This document shows, piece by piece, positions 32,280 through 41,165 of a DNA stretch of 64,000 nt. Numbering within the stretch: the first letter of the stretch is position 1; every line of letters begins with the position of its first letter. The notes below the pieces were generated by a model. It was not told the origin of the DNA. It was given only the letters and a program-made list of their open reading frames with translations, and did not search any database. Source of the DNA: DAOTXS01 sp034435055 (GTDB taxonomy: Bacteria; Chloroflexota; Anaerolineae; UBA4142); contig DAOTXS010000018.1 of NCBI GenBank assembly GCA_034435055.1, positions 1 to 64,000 of the forward strand. Reading direction: 5' to 3'. The position numbers were made by a program, and so were the translations under genes.

Positions 32280-33986
32280 TTAGTGCGACCACACCGGACG
32301 ATCACCGCCGGTTGTTGTGAGCCGGGTGACGTTGCCGCCGTTCACATCCATCATGTAAATGTCGGTTGAATTGTTGCGCACGGAGGCAAACGCGATCCAG
32401 TTGCCGTCCGGCGACCACGTTGGCTCAAAGTCCGGCGTATCACCTTGACTCAGTTTGCGGAGATTAGTCCCGTCCGCATTCATCACAAAAATTTGCGGAC
32501 GCCCGTCGCGGTTCGATGTGAACGCAATCAACTTGCCGTTGGGACTCCAGACCGGCGTCGAGTCGTCGGCGGGATTGTTCGTGAGATTCGTGCGCCCACC
32601 GCCGTTCAACCACATTGTAAATACATCGTTCGCGCCGGTGGAATTGATCGACAGAACGTACAATCCTTGACTCGACCACGACAAGCCGCCGCGGAACTGT
32701 TCGCCTTGTGTATTTGTCGTAACCTCACATTCGAATTTTTCGCCGCATTTGGTTGCATCGGCATTCAAGACGATGACCGACCACACTCGTTGATTGCCGG
32801 ACAATCGAATGAAGGCGATCTTGGTTCCGTCGGGCGACCACGTGGGGCTGGAGAGTCCGCCGCCGGTGTCCGATGAATAGATCGAGCGAGTCTCACCCTT
32901 TTTGAAATCGAGGACGCGTAAAATGTTCGATGCGCCGGGCGAGCCCGCCCAGATGTACGCAAACTTGCTATTGTCCGGGGACCACGCGCCGAACGCCGCG
33001 TTCGTGCGATAAGCGATATCCATCACGGGACCAATTTCGACCAGCGGTGTGGTGGAGTTGTTATCGAGACTCAACACGCGCACTCGGTCAATGCCATTGT
33101 CATTCACTCGGTACGCGATTGCGCCTTTGGGTGCCGACGGTCGCGTGGCGGTGATGGTTGCCGTTGGCGTGATCGTCGGCGTGGCGGTGATCGGTGCGGT
33201 GCCGGTCAGCACGGCGGTTGTGGTGGGCGTAGCGGTAACGGTGATCGATGGCGTCGTCGTGATGGTGGGAGTAACCGTGATAGGTACGGTGCCGGTTACT
33301 GTTGCGGTAACCGTTGCTGTGACGGTGAGCGCGGGCAAGTACGACAAACGCGCCTCGATGGTTTCGTTGTCGTTGCAACCGATGTTGAAGCGCATTTTGC
33401 TGACGACCGTCGGCGTGAATTCGTCGGTCTCGCGAATGTCGCCGACGCGGAGTGTCAGTGTTGGGTTGTTGACCGGAATCCAGACGCCGTTCACGAGCCA
33501 GCCCGCGCCCATCGAGGTGCAACAATAGAATGAAATCAAACGATCGGGACCGCCGCCGCTGAGAACTTGAAAGCGAAGTTTGCGCGCGGTGACCGGGGGA
33601 AAGTCAATTTCGGAATTGCACCCGGCAAGATATTGTGCCGCCGTGATCCACGGATTCGGCGTTGGTGTGTTTGTTGGTGTGCGCGTGGAAGTTGGCGTGA
33701 ACGTCGATGTGGGGGTTGGGCTGGGCGTAACTATCGGCGTGGGTGTGAAGGTAGAAGTTGGCAGAGGCGTTGCCACAACCACCAACGTTTGGACGGCTTG
33801 CGCAAGCGATGTGGGCGATAACGCCGGCGTTGTGCTGGGACGCGCGCCGACGAGATTTTGCAACGGCGTTAACTGCGTAAATATGAAAACGAACAGACAC
33901 ACACCCACAAGTAAAATGACGACGAGGATCAAGAGTTGAAGAAAACGTGGATTGCGAATGAGTTCGCTTGCTTGCGGTGTTTTCAT
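32280..33986 (-). CDS. Membrane-anchored TolB-like beta-propeller protein with Cys-rich insert domain (paralog 3)
   Basis: The 568-residue protein has an N-terminal anchor (LLILVVILLVGVCLFVFIF, about 17-36), a Thr/Pro spacer, and a domain of about 100 residues (about 115-225) with GCNSEIDFPPV, ISFYCCTSMGAG, GVWIPV and FNIGCNDNE. A second low-complexity spacer leads to a PD40/TolB-like propeller (about 300-568) with repeats such as PVWSPNGKLIAFTSNRDG and WSPDGNWIAFASV. Its ending RPVWSH differs from the RPSWSR of paralogs 1 and 2. It is the third tandem copy after the HD-GYP gene and is separated from paralog 2 by a strong terminator. No enzymatic motif is visible; it is probably an extracellular binding platform. 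Confidence 0.75.
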   Translation of the reverse strand: MKTPQASELIRNPRFLQLLILVVILLVGVCLFVFIFTQLTPLQNLVGARPSTTPALSPTSLAQAVQTLVVVATPLPTSTFTPTPIVTPSPTPTSTFTPTSTRTPTNTPTPNPWITAAQYLAGCNSEIDFPPVTARKLRFQVLSGGGPDRLISFYCCTSMGAGWLVNGVWIPVNNPTLTLRVGDIRETDEFTPTVVSKMRFNIGCNDNETIEARLSYLPALTVTATVTATVTGTVPITVTPTITTTPSITVTATPTTTAVLTGTAPITATPTITPTATITATRPSAPKGAIAYRVNDNGIDRVRVLSLDNNSTTPLVEIGPVMDIAYRTNAAFGAWSPDNSKFAYIWAGSPGASNILRVLDFKKGETRSIYSSDTGGGLSSPTWSPDGTKIAFIRLSGNQRVWSVIVLNADATKCGEKFECEVTTNTQGEQFRGGLSWSSQGLYVLSINSTGANDVFTMWLNGGGRTNLTNNPADDSTPVWSPNGKLIAFTSNRDGRPQIFVMNADGTNLRKLSQGDTPDFEPTWSPDGNWIAFASVRNNSTDIYMMDVNGGNVTRLTTTGGDRPVWSH

Positions 33987-34051
33987 ATTGCCTCCGGCAA
34001 ATCATCGATTGAACGCGCGGCGAGTGTACTATGATTTTGGGTGAATGTCAA

Positions 34052-34092
34052 AACCAAAAAACGAGTGCGATGCGCCGAACGCATCGCACTCG
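34052..34092 (-). terminator. Strong terminator after propeller paralog 2
   Basis: The perfect 13-bp stem CGAGTGCGATGCG / CGCATCGCACTCG with a 5-base loop is followed on the minus strand by TTTTTTGGTTTT. It ends the transcript containing the HD-GYP gene and paralogs 1 and 2, so paralog 3 needs its own promoter or read-through. Confidence 0.9.
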
Positions 34093-34110
34093 TCGTCGAG
34101 TTCGGGGGCA

Positions 34111-35343
34111 TCACCGCGACCACGAGGGTCGGTCGCCGCCATCGAACGTTAGGCGCGTGATGTTGCCGCCTTCCAAATCCATCACGTAAATGTTTGGCGC
34201 GCCGTCGCGCACGGACGTGAACGCGAGCCACTTGCCGTCGGGCGACCACGTGGGGGCTAAATCGGTGGAATCGCCGCGACTGACCCGGCGCAAATTTCCG
34301 CCGAGCGAATCCATCACGTAAATCTGATAATGCCCGTCGCGCGTCGATTGAAAGGCGATCTGTTTGCCGTCCGGACTCCACGCCGGCACGCTGTCGTCGG
34401 CGGGATGATTTGTCAGATTGTTGAGCGTAAAGCCGTCGGCGAATAACGAGTACACGTCGTTGCCGCCGGATGAATTTGAGCCGAGCGCGAACAATCCAAA
34501 AATCGACCACGCCAAGCCGCCGTGAAATTGATCGCCTTGATGCGCTTTGCGTAACGTGCAAACTAATTTGTCACCGCACAACGAACCATCGGCGTTTGCA
34601 AGGTTGATCATCCACCACGTGCGAAGATCATTCACTTCGACGAACGCGATGCGTTTGCCGTCCGGCGACCACGCCGGGCTGAACAGCGCGCCGTTGAGTT
34701 GCGATGAAAAAATCACCTTGTTCGTGTTGGTGGCAAAATCGAGGACGCGTAGTTCGAAAGGTCCTTCGGCTTTGAAGGTGCTGATGTATGCAAACTTGGT
34801 ATTGTCCGGCGAAAACACGCCAATCGGCGAATGCGTGTTGAATTGCAAATCGGACACGGCACCAATCGGCGCAAGCGGCGTGATCGTTTGGTTATCGAGA
34901 TTGATGATCGCGAGCGTGTCTATGCCATTTTCGATTTTGTGGTACGCGATACTGCCGCGCGGCGCGGGTGGCTTGGCGACCACGACGGTTGCGGTTGGCG
35001 TGACGACGACGGTTGGCGTGAGGGTAGCGGTCGCGCGCGCGGTGGCAGTGGGCATCACGGTGACGGTGGCTGTCGCCGTTGGCGCGGTGATAATAACGGT
35101 CTCGACGCGAATGACGCTGGTTGCGGTGGGCGCGGTGGTCGATGTGGCGGTGGGTGTAATTTCCGCCAAGGCGATTGGCGTGCGCGTCGGCGTGGCAACG
35201 GCGGGCTTGGGTTGAAGCGCGGTCATAATGGCTTGTCCTTGCGTGAGCCAGAGAATCAAGCCAAGCCCGACTAGCGCAATCAAAACGAGAAGCGTCAGTA
35301 CTGTCCGAAAACGTTTGGCGCCGCGATCTTCAACTTGGGCCAT
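34111..35343 (-). CDS. Membrane-anchored TolB-like beta-propeller protein, short form (paralog 2)
   Basis: The 410-residue protein has an anchor (TVLTLLVLIALVGLGLILWL, about 15-34), a Val/Thr/Pro-rich spacer (about 45-130) and a TolB/PD40 propeller (about 135-410). Unlike its two neighbours it lacks the Cys-containing insert domain, so it is a natural comparison for that domain. The repeats PAWSPDGKQIAFQSTRDG and TWSPDGKWLAFTSVRDG are nearly identical to those of paralog 1, implying recent duplication. The stop is followed by a terminator. Confidence 0.78.
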   Translation of the reverse strand: MAQVEDRGAKRFRTVLTLLVLIALVGLGLILWLTQGQAIMTALQPKPAVATPTRTPIALAEITPTATSTTAPTATSVIRVETVIITAPTATATVTVMPTATARATATLTPTVVVTPTATVVVAKPPAPRGSIAYHKIENGIDTLAIINLDNQTITPLAPIGAVSDLQFNTHSPIGVFSPDNTKFAYISTFKAEGPFELRVLDFATNTNKVIFSSQLNGALFSPAWSPDGKRIAFVEVNDLRTWWMINLANADGSLCGDKLVCTLRKAHQGDQFHGGLAWSIFGLFALGSNSSGGNDVYSLFADGFTLNNLTNHPADDSVPAWSPDGKQIAFQSTRDGHYQIYVMDSLGGNLRRVSRGDSTDLAPTWSPDGKWLAFTSVRDGAPNIYVMDLEGGNITRLTFDGGDRPSWSR

Positions 35344-35405
35344 CAGTTACCTCCGTTTGGTGTAGAACAAATTTAAGATTTTGTCTAGTGCGTATTTGAG
35401 TCAAC

Positions 35406-37244
35406 TTAGCGCGACCATGACGGGCGGTCGCCGCCCTCGCTGGTCAAGCGATTGACGTTGCCGCCGTTCAAATCCATCACGTAAATGTTTGGCGCGCCGT
35501 CGCGGTTCGATGTGAACGCGAGCCACTTGCCGTCCGGCGACCACGCGGGCGACCAATCGGTTGCATCGCCACGACTGACGCGCCGGAGATTGCCCCCGTT
35601 CACGTCCATCACATAGATTTGATAATGTCCATCGCGCGTCGAGGTGAACACAATTTGTTTACCATCCGGACTCCACGCTGGCGTACTATCATCGGCGGGA
35701 TGCCGGGTGAGATTGAACAGCGACACACCGTCGGTGAACATGGTGAATATATCGCCGTTCACGCCCAGCGTCAAAACACCTTGCGCCGACCAACCCAAGC
35801 CGCCGCGATATTGTTCGCCTTGATTGTTCGTCCGAATCTCGCAAACCGGTTTGTCGCCGCACCGTGAGCCGTCCGCGTTCACCAAGTCGATTGCCCACGC
35901 GTTTTGATTGGCGTTGAATCGGGTCACGGCAATTTGTTTGCCGTCCGATGACCACGCCGGGCTAAACAAGCCGCCGCCGGCTTCCGATGAAAAGAGCGAG
36001 CGCGTTTCGCCGGTGCGGAAATCAATGACCTTGAGGATATTCGCGCCGCCGCGCGCGACGGTGGCAATGTACGCGAACTTGGAATTGTCCGGCGACCACG
36101 CGCCCAGCGGCGCGTTGGTCCCGAAAATCAAATCACCAACCGGTCCGGTATTTACCAAACCCGCAATCGTCAAATCGGATAATCGGATGACGGCAATCGA
36201 ATCGACGCCGTTGGTGTGCGTATGGAATGCAATGTTGCCGCTGATGCCAAGTTGTCGAAGGACTGGAATCGTTGGTGATGCCGTTGGCGTTGCTGTGCGG
36301 GTCGCGGTCGCCGTGAAGGTTGGCGTGCTGGTCGCAGTTGCGGTTCGCGTCGCGGTTGCTGTTGCGGTGGACGTTGGTGTCCCGGTTGGTGTTCGCGTCG
36401 ATGTTGCGGTTGGAGTGGTGGTTGATGTTGCCGTTGGCGTCGGTGAGGGTGTAAGCGTGCGCGTCATCAGATTCGTGACCGTGATCGCCGGCGGCGCGGT
36501 GAGTGCAGTGGTCGAAGTTGGCAAATAAGAAATTTGCACACGCACATCTTCATCGTCGTTGCAACCGACGCTGAACCGCGCGCGACTGACGGTGGCGCCG
36601 TTCAAATCGCCGGTTTCGCGAATGTCGCCGGGACGAAGCGCAATCGATTGCTCGGTGACCGACGTCCAAACGCCGTTGACCAAAAAGGATGCGCCACTCG
36701 AACCGCAACAATAGAATGAAACGCGCTGATCTGCCCCGCCGCCGGCAATCATTTGAAATCTGATTTTCAGTGCGCTGACCGGCGTAAAATCGATTTCCGT
36801 GTTGCAACCAACTTGCGCTTCGCCCAAGTTCCGCCACGGGTCTGGTGTCGGCGTGATGGTTGAAACCTGGGTCGGTGTTGGCATTATCGTCGGCAAGCGC
36901 GTGGGAGAAGGCGTCGGGGTAAAAACAAAGGGCACTGGCGTCAACAGGTTCGCTTGCACGGTGGCAAAACGCGCGCGCGCGTCTGCCGTTGGTTCGGCAT
37001 CGTGGATAATATCGGCGATGATCTCCACGCCAATGTTCGGCATCACGAGCGACGGTGCATCTTTGCCGTAATTGGCAGAGAATTTGGCGTCCAACGAAAT
37101 CGGCAAGTATTCGACGATCTGGTTGAGCGACGCGCGCGCAAAATAGACGAACGCGGCGAGCGCGATGAAAACGATGATCGCCAAAATGGCGGTGAGGTTT
37201 CGCTGACGATGACGAGTCCGCTGATTTTGCCCAGACGAGGACAT
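35406..37244 (-). CDS. Membrane-anchored TolB-like beta-propeller protein with Cys-rich insert domain (paralog 1)
   Basis: The 612-residue protein has an anchor (about 16-34), a Pro/Thr spacer, and the insert domain (about 140-250) with GCNTEIDFTPV, VSFYCCGSSGASFL, GVWTSV and FSVGCNDDEDV. A long Thr/Ala/Pro low-complexity stretch (about 265-330) is followed by a PD40/TolB propeller (about 335-612). It starts next to the HD-GYP stop (TAATCATG arrangement), so it is co-transcribed with the c-di-GMP phosphodiesterase. The propeller end GGDRPSWSR is shared with paralog 2. The function is unknown; the layout suggests surface carbohydrate or peptide recognition. Confidence 0.78.
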   Translation of the reverse strand: MSSSGQNQRTRHRQRNLTAILAIIVFIALAAFVYFARASLNQIVEYLPISLDAKFSANYGKDAPSLVMPNIGVEIIADIIHDAEPTADARARFATVQANLLTPVPFVFTPTPSPTRLPTIMPTPTQVSTITPTPDPWRNLGEAQVGCNTEIDFTPVSALKIRFQMIAGGGADQRVSFYCCGSSGASFLVNGVWTSVTEQSIALRPGDIRETGDLNGATVSRARFSVGCNDDEDVRVQISYLPTSTTALTAPPAITVTNLMTRTLTPSPTPTATSTTTPTATSTRTPTGTPTSTATATATRTATATSTPTFTATATRTATPTASPTIPVLRQLGISGNIAFHTHTNGVDSIAVIRLSDLTIAGLVNTGPVGDLIFGTNAPLGAWSPDNSKFAYIATVARGGANILKVIDFRTGETRSLFSSEAGGGLFSPAWSSDGKQIAVTRFNANQNAWAIDLVNADGSRCGDKPVCEIRTNNQGEQYRGGLGWSAQGVLTLGVNGDIFTMFTDGVSLFNLTRHPADDSTPAWSPDGKQIVFTSTRDGHYQIYVMDVNGGNLRRVSRGDATDWSPAWSPDGKWLAFTSNRDGAPNIYVMDLNGGNVNRLTSEGGDRPSWSR

Positions 37245-37246
37245 GA

Positions 37247-38926
37247 TTAAACCTTGTGTCCGTTCTCGTCGAGTAGTTTAAAGAATGCTTGCACGATTTC
37301 AGGATCGAGCCGGCTTCCACTTTCTTGTTGGATGATCTCGCGCGCTTGCGCCGGCGTCAGCGCATTCCGGTATGGTCGTTCTGAGCATAGCGCATCCCAC
37401 GAATCGACGACCGCGAAGATACGCGCCACCAACGGAATGGCGTCACCGCGCAAGCCGCGTGGATAACCGGTCCCGTCCCAGTGTTCGTGATGGCAGTATG
37501 GAATTTCAACCGACGGGCGCAAAAAGGGAATCTCTTGCAACATTTGCATTGCATAAGCTGGATGCTGGCGCATCACTTGCCATTCCTCGGGGGTGAGTGG
37601 CCCATCCTTGAGCAGAATGGCATCGGGGATTGCCATCTTGCCAATGTCGTGCAACAACGCGCCGCGCCGAACGTAATCCATTTGCTCTTCTGGCACCTTA
37701 AGGCGGCGCGCCAGTTCCAGCGTAAAATTGGTCACGCGTTGCGAATGCCCCATCGTTTCGCGGTCGCGCAAATCTAGCATCTTGATCCAGCCCTCGAGCG
37801 TCGAATCGTACGCGGCGATCAAATCCATTTGCGAACGGAACAAGCTGGTAACCATTTGATTAAAGCGATGAGTCAACGAGGAGACTTCGTCATTGCCGGA
37901 GGGTTCCACATGCACTTGTAAATCGCCTGCCGCCACGCGCGCGGCGGCGCGTTCCAATTGCACGATTGGATTCGCGATAAAGCCGGAGATGAACCAACCC
38001 GTTACAACAACCAGCAAGAGCGCGATCAAGGCAGCGACAAAAATGATGATCCACGTGTTTTGGCTGACTCGGACCAGAAAATTTTCCGCAAACGCAATGC
38101 CTTGCCAACCTAGCTCCCGATTGCCCCGCGCTTTCCAACTGCCGACGACTTGGCGATAGTCAATGTTTGCCGCTTGAAAACGCCGGGTTGCGCTTTGACT
38201 GGGCGTCATACTGGCGATGATGTCAGAGGAAAGCGCGGGAGTTTGTGCAAGGGTCGTCGCGTAAATCGTTCCATCATTATGATAGAATGCAACTTGGGCA
38301 AGCGTCGTTTGGCGAATTTCCGTCGCCAGTGTCGTCAGGGTTTTGCCGACGATGACAACGCCGACCACTTGACTTTTGGCGTCGATAATCGGGCCGGCGA
38401 CGAAAAAATAATGATTGCGCGCATTCTTGATCACGTCCGCAAACTTGTCGCCGCGCGCATCGCTGGTATTTTTCAAAATGGCTTGGATGAAAGGTTGTTG
38501 CTTGAACGATTCATCACCGCGCGAAAATTCGTATTCTTCCAGTTTGCCCCCGTCGACGTGGTACATCGAGAGCAATGCCACCCCTTCTGCATCGAGAACG
38601 ACGAGCGCTTGTTTACGGGCATTCACGGCGATGGGGTACACTAGCTCGCGCAATTTTTCGGCGTTGCGGGTTTGAATCAGTTCTGTGATGCCTTGCGCGC
38701 GCGCGACGAGCCGCAAAGTTTCCAGCCGGCGATCTTCTTCTTGCGCCATCCAATTGGACGATAGTTTGCCGGCTTCGATCAATTGGTTGACAAAGCGTTC
38801 CTCAATGGTGTCAAACACGAGACGCGTGCCGACGTATGCCACGCCAAACGCTAGGAGCAACACGATAAGAAAATAGGGCAGGATGATTTTGGAGCGCAGA
38901 GAGAGTCCGCGTTTGAAAATGTTCAT
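37247..38926 (-). CDS. Cache-HAMP-HD-GYP cyclic-di-GMP phosphodiesterase
   Basis: The 559-residue membrane receptor has TM1 (about 14-36), an extracytoplasmic Cache-like sensor (about 40-275, VVGVVIVGKTLTTLATEI), TM2 (about 288-312), a HAMP domain (about 312-365, QLERAAARVAAGDLQVHVE) and HD-GYP (about 385-555). The catalytic motifs are complete: HSQRV, LLHDIGKM, HHEHWDGTGYP and the late SGSRLDPEIV. It should hydrolyse c-di-GMP in response to an external ligand. The ATG at 38926 has GGAG upstream; an in-frame ATG at 38968 is less likely. It heads the unit with propeller paralogs 1 and 2. Confidence 0.9.
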   Translation of the reverse strand: MNIFKRGLSLRSKIILPYFLIVLLLAFGVAYVGTRLVFDTIEERFVNQLIEAGKLSSNWMAQEEDRRLETLRLVARAQGITELIQTRNAEKLRELVYPIAVNARKQALVVLDAEGVALLSMYHVDGGKLEEYEFSRGDESFKQQPFIQAILKNTSDARGDKFADVIKNARNHYFFVAGPIIDAKSQVVGVVIVGKTLTTLATEIRQTTLAQVAFYHNDGTIYATTLAQTPALSSDIIASMTPSQSATRRFQAANIDYRQVVGSWKARGNRELGWQGIAFAENFLVRVSQNTWIIIFVAALIALLLVVVTGWFISGFIANPIVQLERAAARVAAGDLQVHVEPSGNDEVSSLTHRFNQMVTSLFRSQMDLIAAYDSTLEGWIKMLDLRDRETMGHSQRVTNFTLELARRLKVPEEQMDYVRRGALLHDIGKMAIPDAILLKDGPLTPEEWQVMRQHPAYAMQMLQEIPFLRPSVEIPYCHHEHWDGTGYPRGLRGDAIPLVARIFAVVDSWDALCSERPYRNALTPAQAREIIQQESGSRLDPEIVQAFFKLLDENGHKV

Positions 38927-38995
38927 CAACACTCCATGGTTGTGCCGCGCTGGTTGACTTGTTGCCAAAATGGTTTACAATCCCTGACGAGCATA

Positions 38996-39024
38996 ACTGT
39001 ACCATACCGACTCACAAAAGTCAA
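38996..39024 (-). promoter_or_regulatory. Predicted promoter of the HD-GYP/propeller unit
   Basis: On the minus strand TTGACT (39019-39024) is followed after 17 bases by TACAGT (38996-39001). The start codon of the HD-GYP gene is 70 bases downstream. Confidence 0.6.
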
Positions 39025-39066
39025 TGAGAATACTGTCGCATCAAACCCCAGCGACAACAGTCAAAC

Positions 39067-39123
39067 CCGATACAAGGCAAGTTAGAAAGATTGTCTGATC
39101 ATTAGAGATTCGGATTGTATCGG
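39067..39123. repeat. Inverted repeat upstream of the nitrilase-like gene
   Basis: CCGATACAA and TTGTATCGG are 39 bases apart, in the region between the divergent HD-GYP and nitrilase-fold genes. It may be an operator pair or chance; no further gene is visible in this gap. Confidence 0.4.
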
Positions 39124-39172
39124 AAAAATACAGCCATTGTTCTAAAATATCAAGCGCCCGAGGAGAGGCAAA

Positions 39173-40000
39173 ATGCGTCAAATAACCGTTGCCATCGCGC
39201 AATTTCATCCGCGCCTGGACGAATTACAATCGAATCTGAATCGGATGGGCGATATTATCGATCACATTTGCAATGTGCAAAAGGTCGATCTGATTGTTTT
39301 CCCGGAGCTCGCCACGACCGGCTACGAGTGTGGTGTCAAGTTTACCGAACTCGCGGAGCAAGTCCCCGGCTTTACCATCGAAACGCTTGGCGCGCGCGTG
39401 GCGCGGTATGAAACGCATCTGGCGTTTGGGATGGTCGTCAAGCACAAAGTCGAAAGCGTGGTGTACGACGCGGCGATTTTGTTGGGACCCGATGGCGCGT
39501 TGCTGGGACAGTATCACAAAGTGCATCTCAAGCCGGAAGAGCGCCCCATTTTTCGCGGCGGGTTTCGTCTGCCGATTTTTCCCACGTCGTTTGGCACGAT
39601 TGGTTTACTGCTGGGCTGGGACTTGGCGTTCCCGGAAGCCGCGCGTTCGCTCGCCATCGATGGCGCGGAATTGCTCGTTGTTCCGGCAAACTGGGAAACG
39701 CAATCGATTGAAGAATGGAAAACGTACTTGCGCGCGCGCGCGTACGAAAATTCGATTTTCGTTGCCGGCGTCAATCGCATCGGCGAGGAGTACACGTACG
39801 CGTTTGGCGGCGAGAGTGCGGTCATCGGTCCGCGCGGCGAAGCGTACGCGAGTGTGGGACGCGACGAGAATGATCGTCCAAAGGAAGCGTACACGATTGC
39901 CAAGATTGATTTGGATTTGGTGAAAAAGTATCGCGAGGAATTGCAAACGATGCAAAGCCGGCAACCGGCGGTGTATCGCGCGGTGGTGCGGAACTACTGA
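39173..40000 (+). CDS. Carbon-nitrogen hydrolase-fold protein lacking the catalytic cysteine
   Basis: The 275-residue protein has the nitrilase-superfamily fold. The Glu of the triad is at position 45 (VFPELATTG) and the Lys at 116 (YHKVHLKPEE). The expected CYD/CWD nucleophile motif is LGWDLAFPE at 147-155, so Gly148 replaces the Cys. The downstream PANWE and ARAYENSIFVAGVNRIG segments are normal. The gene is intact with a good GGAGAGG site, so this is probably a conserved non-hydrolytic member that binds its ligand, rather than a decaying gene. Candidates for the original activity are aliphatic amidase or omega-amidase. Confidence 0.85.
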   Translation: MRQITVAIAQFHPRLDELQSNLNRMGDIIDHICNVQKVDLIVFPELATTGYECGVKFTELAEQVPGFTIETLGARVARYETHLAFGMVVKHKVESVVYDAAILLGPDGALLGQYHKVHLKPEERPIFRGGFRLPIFPTSFGTIGLLLGWDLAFPEAARSLAIDGAELLVVPANWETQSIEEWKTYLRARAYENSIFVAGVNRIGEEYTYAFGGESAVIGPRGEAYASVGRDENDRPKEAYTIAKIDLDLVKKYREELQTMQSRQPAVYRAVVRNY

Positions 40001-40033
40001 CCGACGAACGGCGACGGAAGATCGATGACGGTT

Positions 40034-40152
40034 GTCATTGCGAGACGGTTTTTGCCGAAGCAATTTCGCAACTTGCCAAACAATCGAATGTGCAATTTTG
40101 ATTTACCGAGTGATTTGAAAGATTGCTTCGCCGCTTTGCGGCTTGCGATGAC
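40034..40152. repeat. Dispersed palindromic element, copy B
   Basis: This 119-bp element has termini GTCATTGCGAG and CTTGCGATGAC, with two internal GAAGCAAT / ATTGCTTC boxes. It lies directly upstream of the methyltransferase stump. Confidence 0.8.
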
Positions 40153-40166
40153 ACATTGAGGTAACT

Positions 40167-40259
40167 ATGCCAAAACCAATCACAACCCACACACTTTTTT
40201 ACGGCGACAATTTGCCGATTTTGCGTGAACACATCGCGGACGAGAGCGTGGATGCATGA
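40167..40259 (+). pseudogene. N-terminal stump of a DNA methyltransferase
   Basis: Thirty residues start at ATG 40167 and contain THTLFYGDNLPILREHI and DESVDA, then TGA. This is the usual beginning of adenine-specific (Mod-type) methyltransferases, where ESVDLIYLDPPF would follow. The sequence is cut exactly before the catalytic DPPF region and joined to the start of the next gene (ATG 40256 overlaps the TGA). A repeat (copy B) lies just upstream, so deletion between repeats is a possible cause. Confidence 0.65.
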
Positions 40260-41035
40260 GTGAGCCGGGTTATACCATTGAACCTTTTTCCCGCCGTCGC
40301 CAAGTCGTCGTCGATAGTTTGGAGATCGGCGCACAGCGGCACATCGTTCACGGTTTCTTCGAAATCGATGTGACTGCCGCGCGTCGATGGTTGCGCGAGC
40401 ACAAGGCGAAAACCGGCGAAACGCTTTCATTCACCGCGTTTATCGTTGCGTGTTTCGCGCGCGCGGTAGACGCGCACAAAAACGTACAGGCGTACCGCGA
40501 TTGGCGGAATCGTCTCATCATCTTTGACGAGGTCGATGTGGTGGTGGAGGTCGAAGCCGAAGCAAATTACGTGGCGATTCCGCACATTATTCGCGCGGCG
40601 AATCGCAAAACCTTTCGCCAAATTCACGACGAGATTCGTGCGGTGCAAACCCAGCCGGCGTCAAGCCAACAGGAAACGGGCTGGTTGGTGCGCGCCGGTC
40701 GGCGCGTGCCCGGTTTCGTCCGCCGATTTTTCCTGCGCCTCTGGATGAAAAATCCGCATTGGCTCAAACGGATTGGCGGAACGGTGGTCGTAACTTCGGT
40801 GGGGATGTTTACGCGCGGCGGTGGCTGGGGCGTTGGAATTTTGCCGGTGCACACGCTTGGGCTCCTGATCGGCGGGATTGCAGAGAAACCCGGCGCAGTC
40901 GCTGGACGGATCGAAATCCGCGAGTATCTGGATTTGACCCTCAGCGTCGATCACGATGTGGTCGATGGTGCGCCGGCGGCGCGGTTCGCGCGCGCGTTGG
41001 TAGAGCTCATCGAAAATGGGTACGGGTTGGAATAA
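40256..41035 (+). CDS. Stand-alone 2-oxoacid dehydrogenase E2 catalytic domain
   Basis: The 259-residue protein corresponds to the chloramphenicol-acetyltransferase-like catalytic domain of E2 components. The active-site HxxxDG is present as H233-DVVDG. It lacks the lipoyl and E1/E3-binding domains, so it is not a normal dehydrogenase core. Such free-standing E2-like proteins are known from many bacteria without an assigned acyl acceptor. The start codon overlaps the stop of the methyltransferase stump. No E1 or E3 gene is nearby. Confidence 0.82.
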   Translation: MSEPGYTIEPFSRRRQVVVDSLEIGAQRHIVHGFFEIDVTAARRWLREHKAKTGETLSFTAFIVACFARAVDAHKNVQAYRDWRNRLIIFDEVDVVVEVEAEANYVAIPHIIRAANRKTFRQIHDEIRAVQTQPASSQQETGWLVRAGRRVPGFVRRFFLRLWMKNPHWLKRIGGTVVVTSVGMFTRGGGWGVGILPVHTLGLLIGGIAEKPGAVAGRIEIREYLDLTLSVDHDVVDGAPAARFARALVELIENGYGLE

Positions 41036-41051
41036 AATACAAACCGTTTGT

Positions 41052-41146
41052 GTCATTGCGAAGAGCGTCCCGAGCGAAGCGAGGGATCAGCGATGAAGCA
41101 ATCTTCAAGTCACTTTGAAAGATTGCTTCGCTTCGCTCGCAATGAC
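41052..41146. repeat. Dispersed palindromic element, copy C
   Basis: This 95-bp element has termini GTCATTGCGA and CTCGCAATGAC; an internal GAAGCAATC / GATTGCTTC pair lies around AAGTCACTTT. It separates the E2-like gene from ltaE. Confidence 0.85.
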
Positions 41147-41165
41147 AAACTGTTTTGGAGTACAA

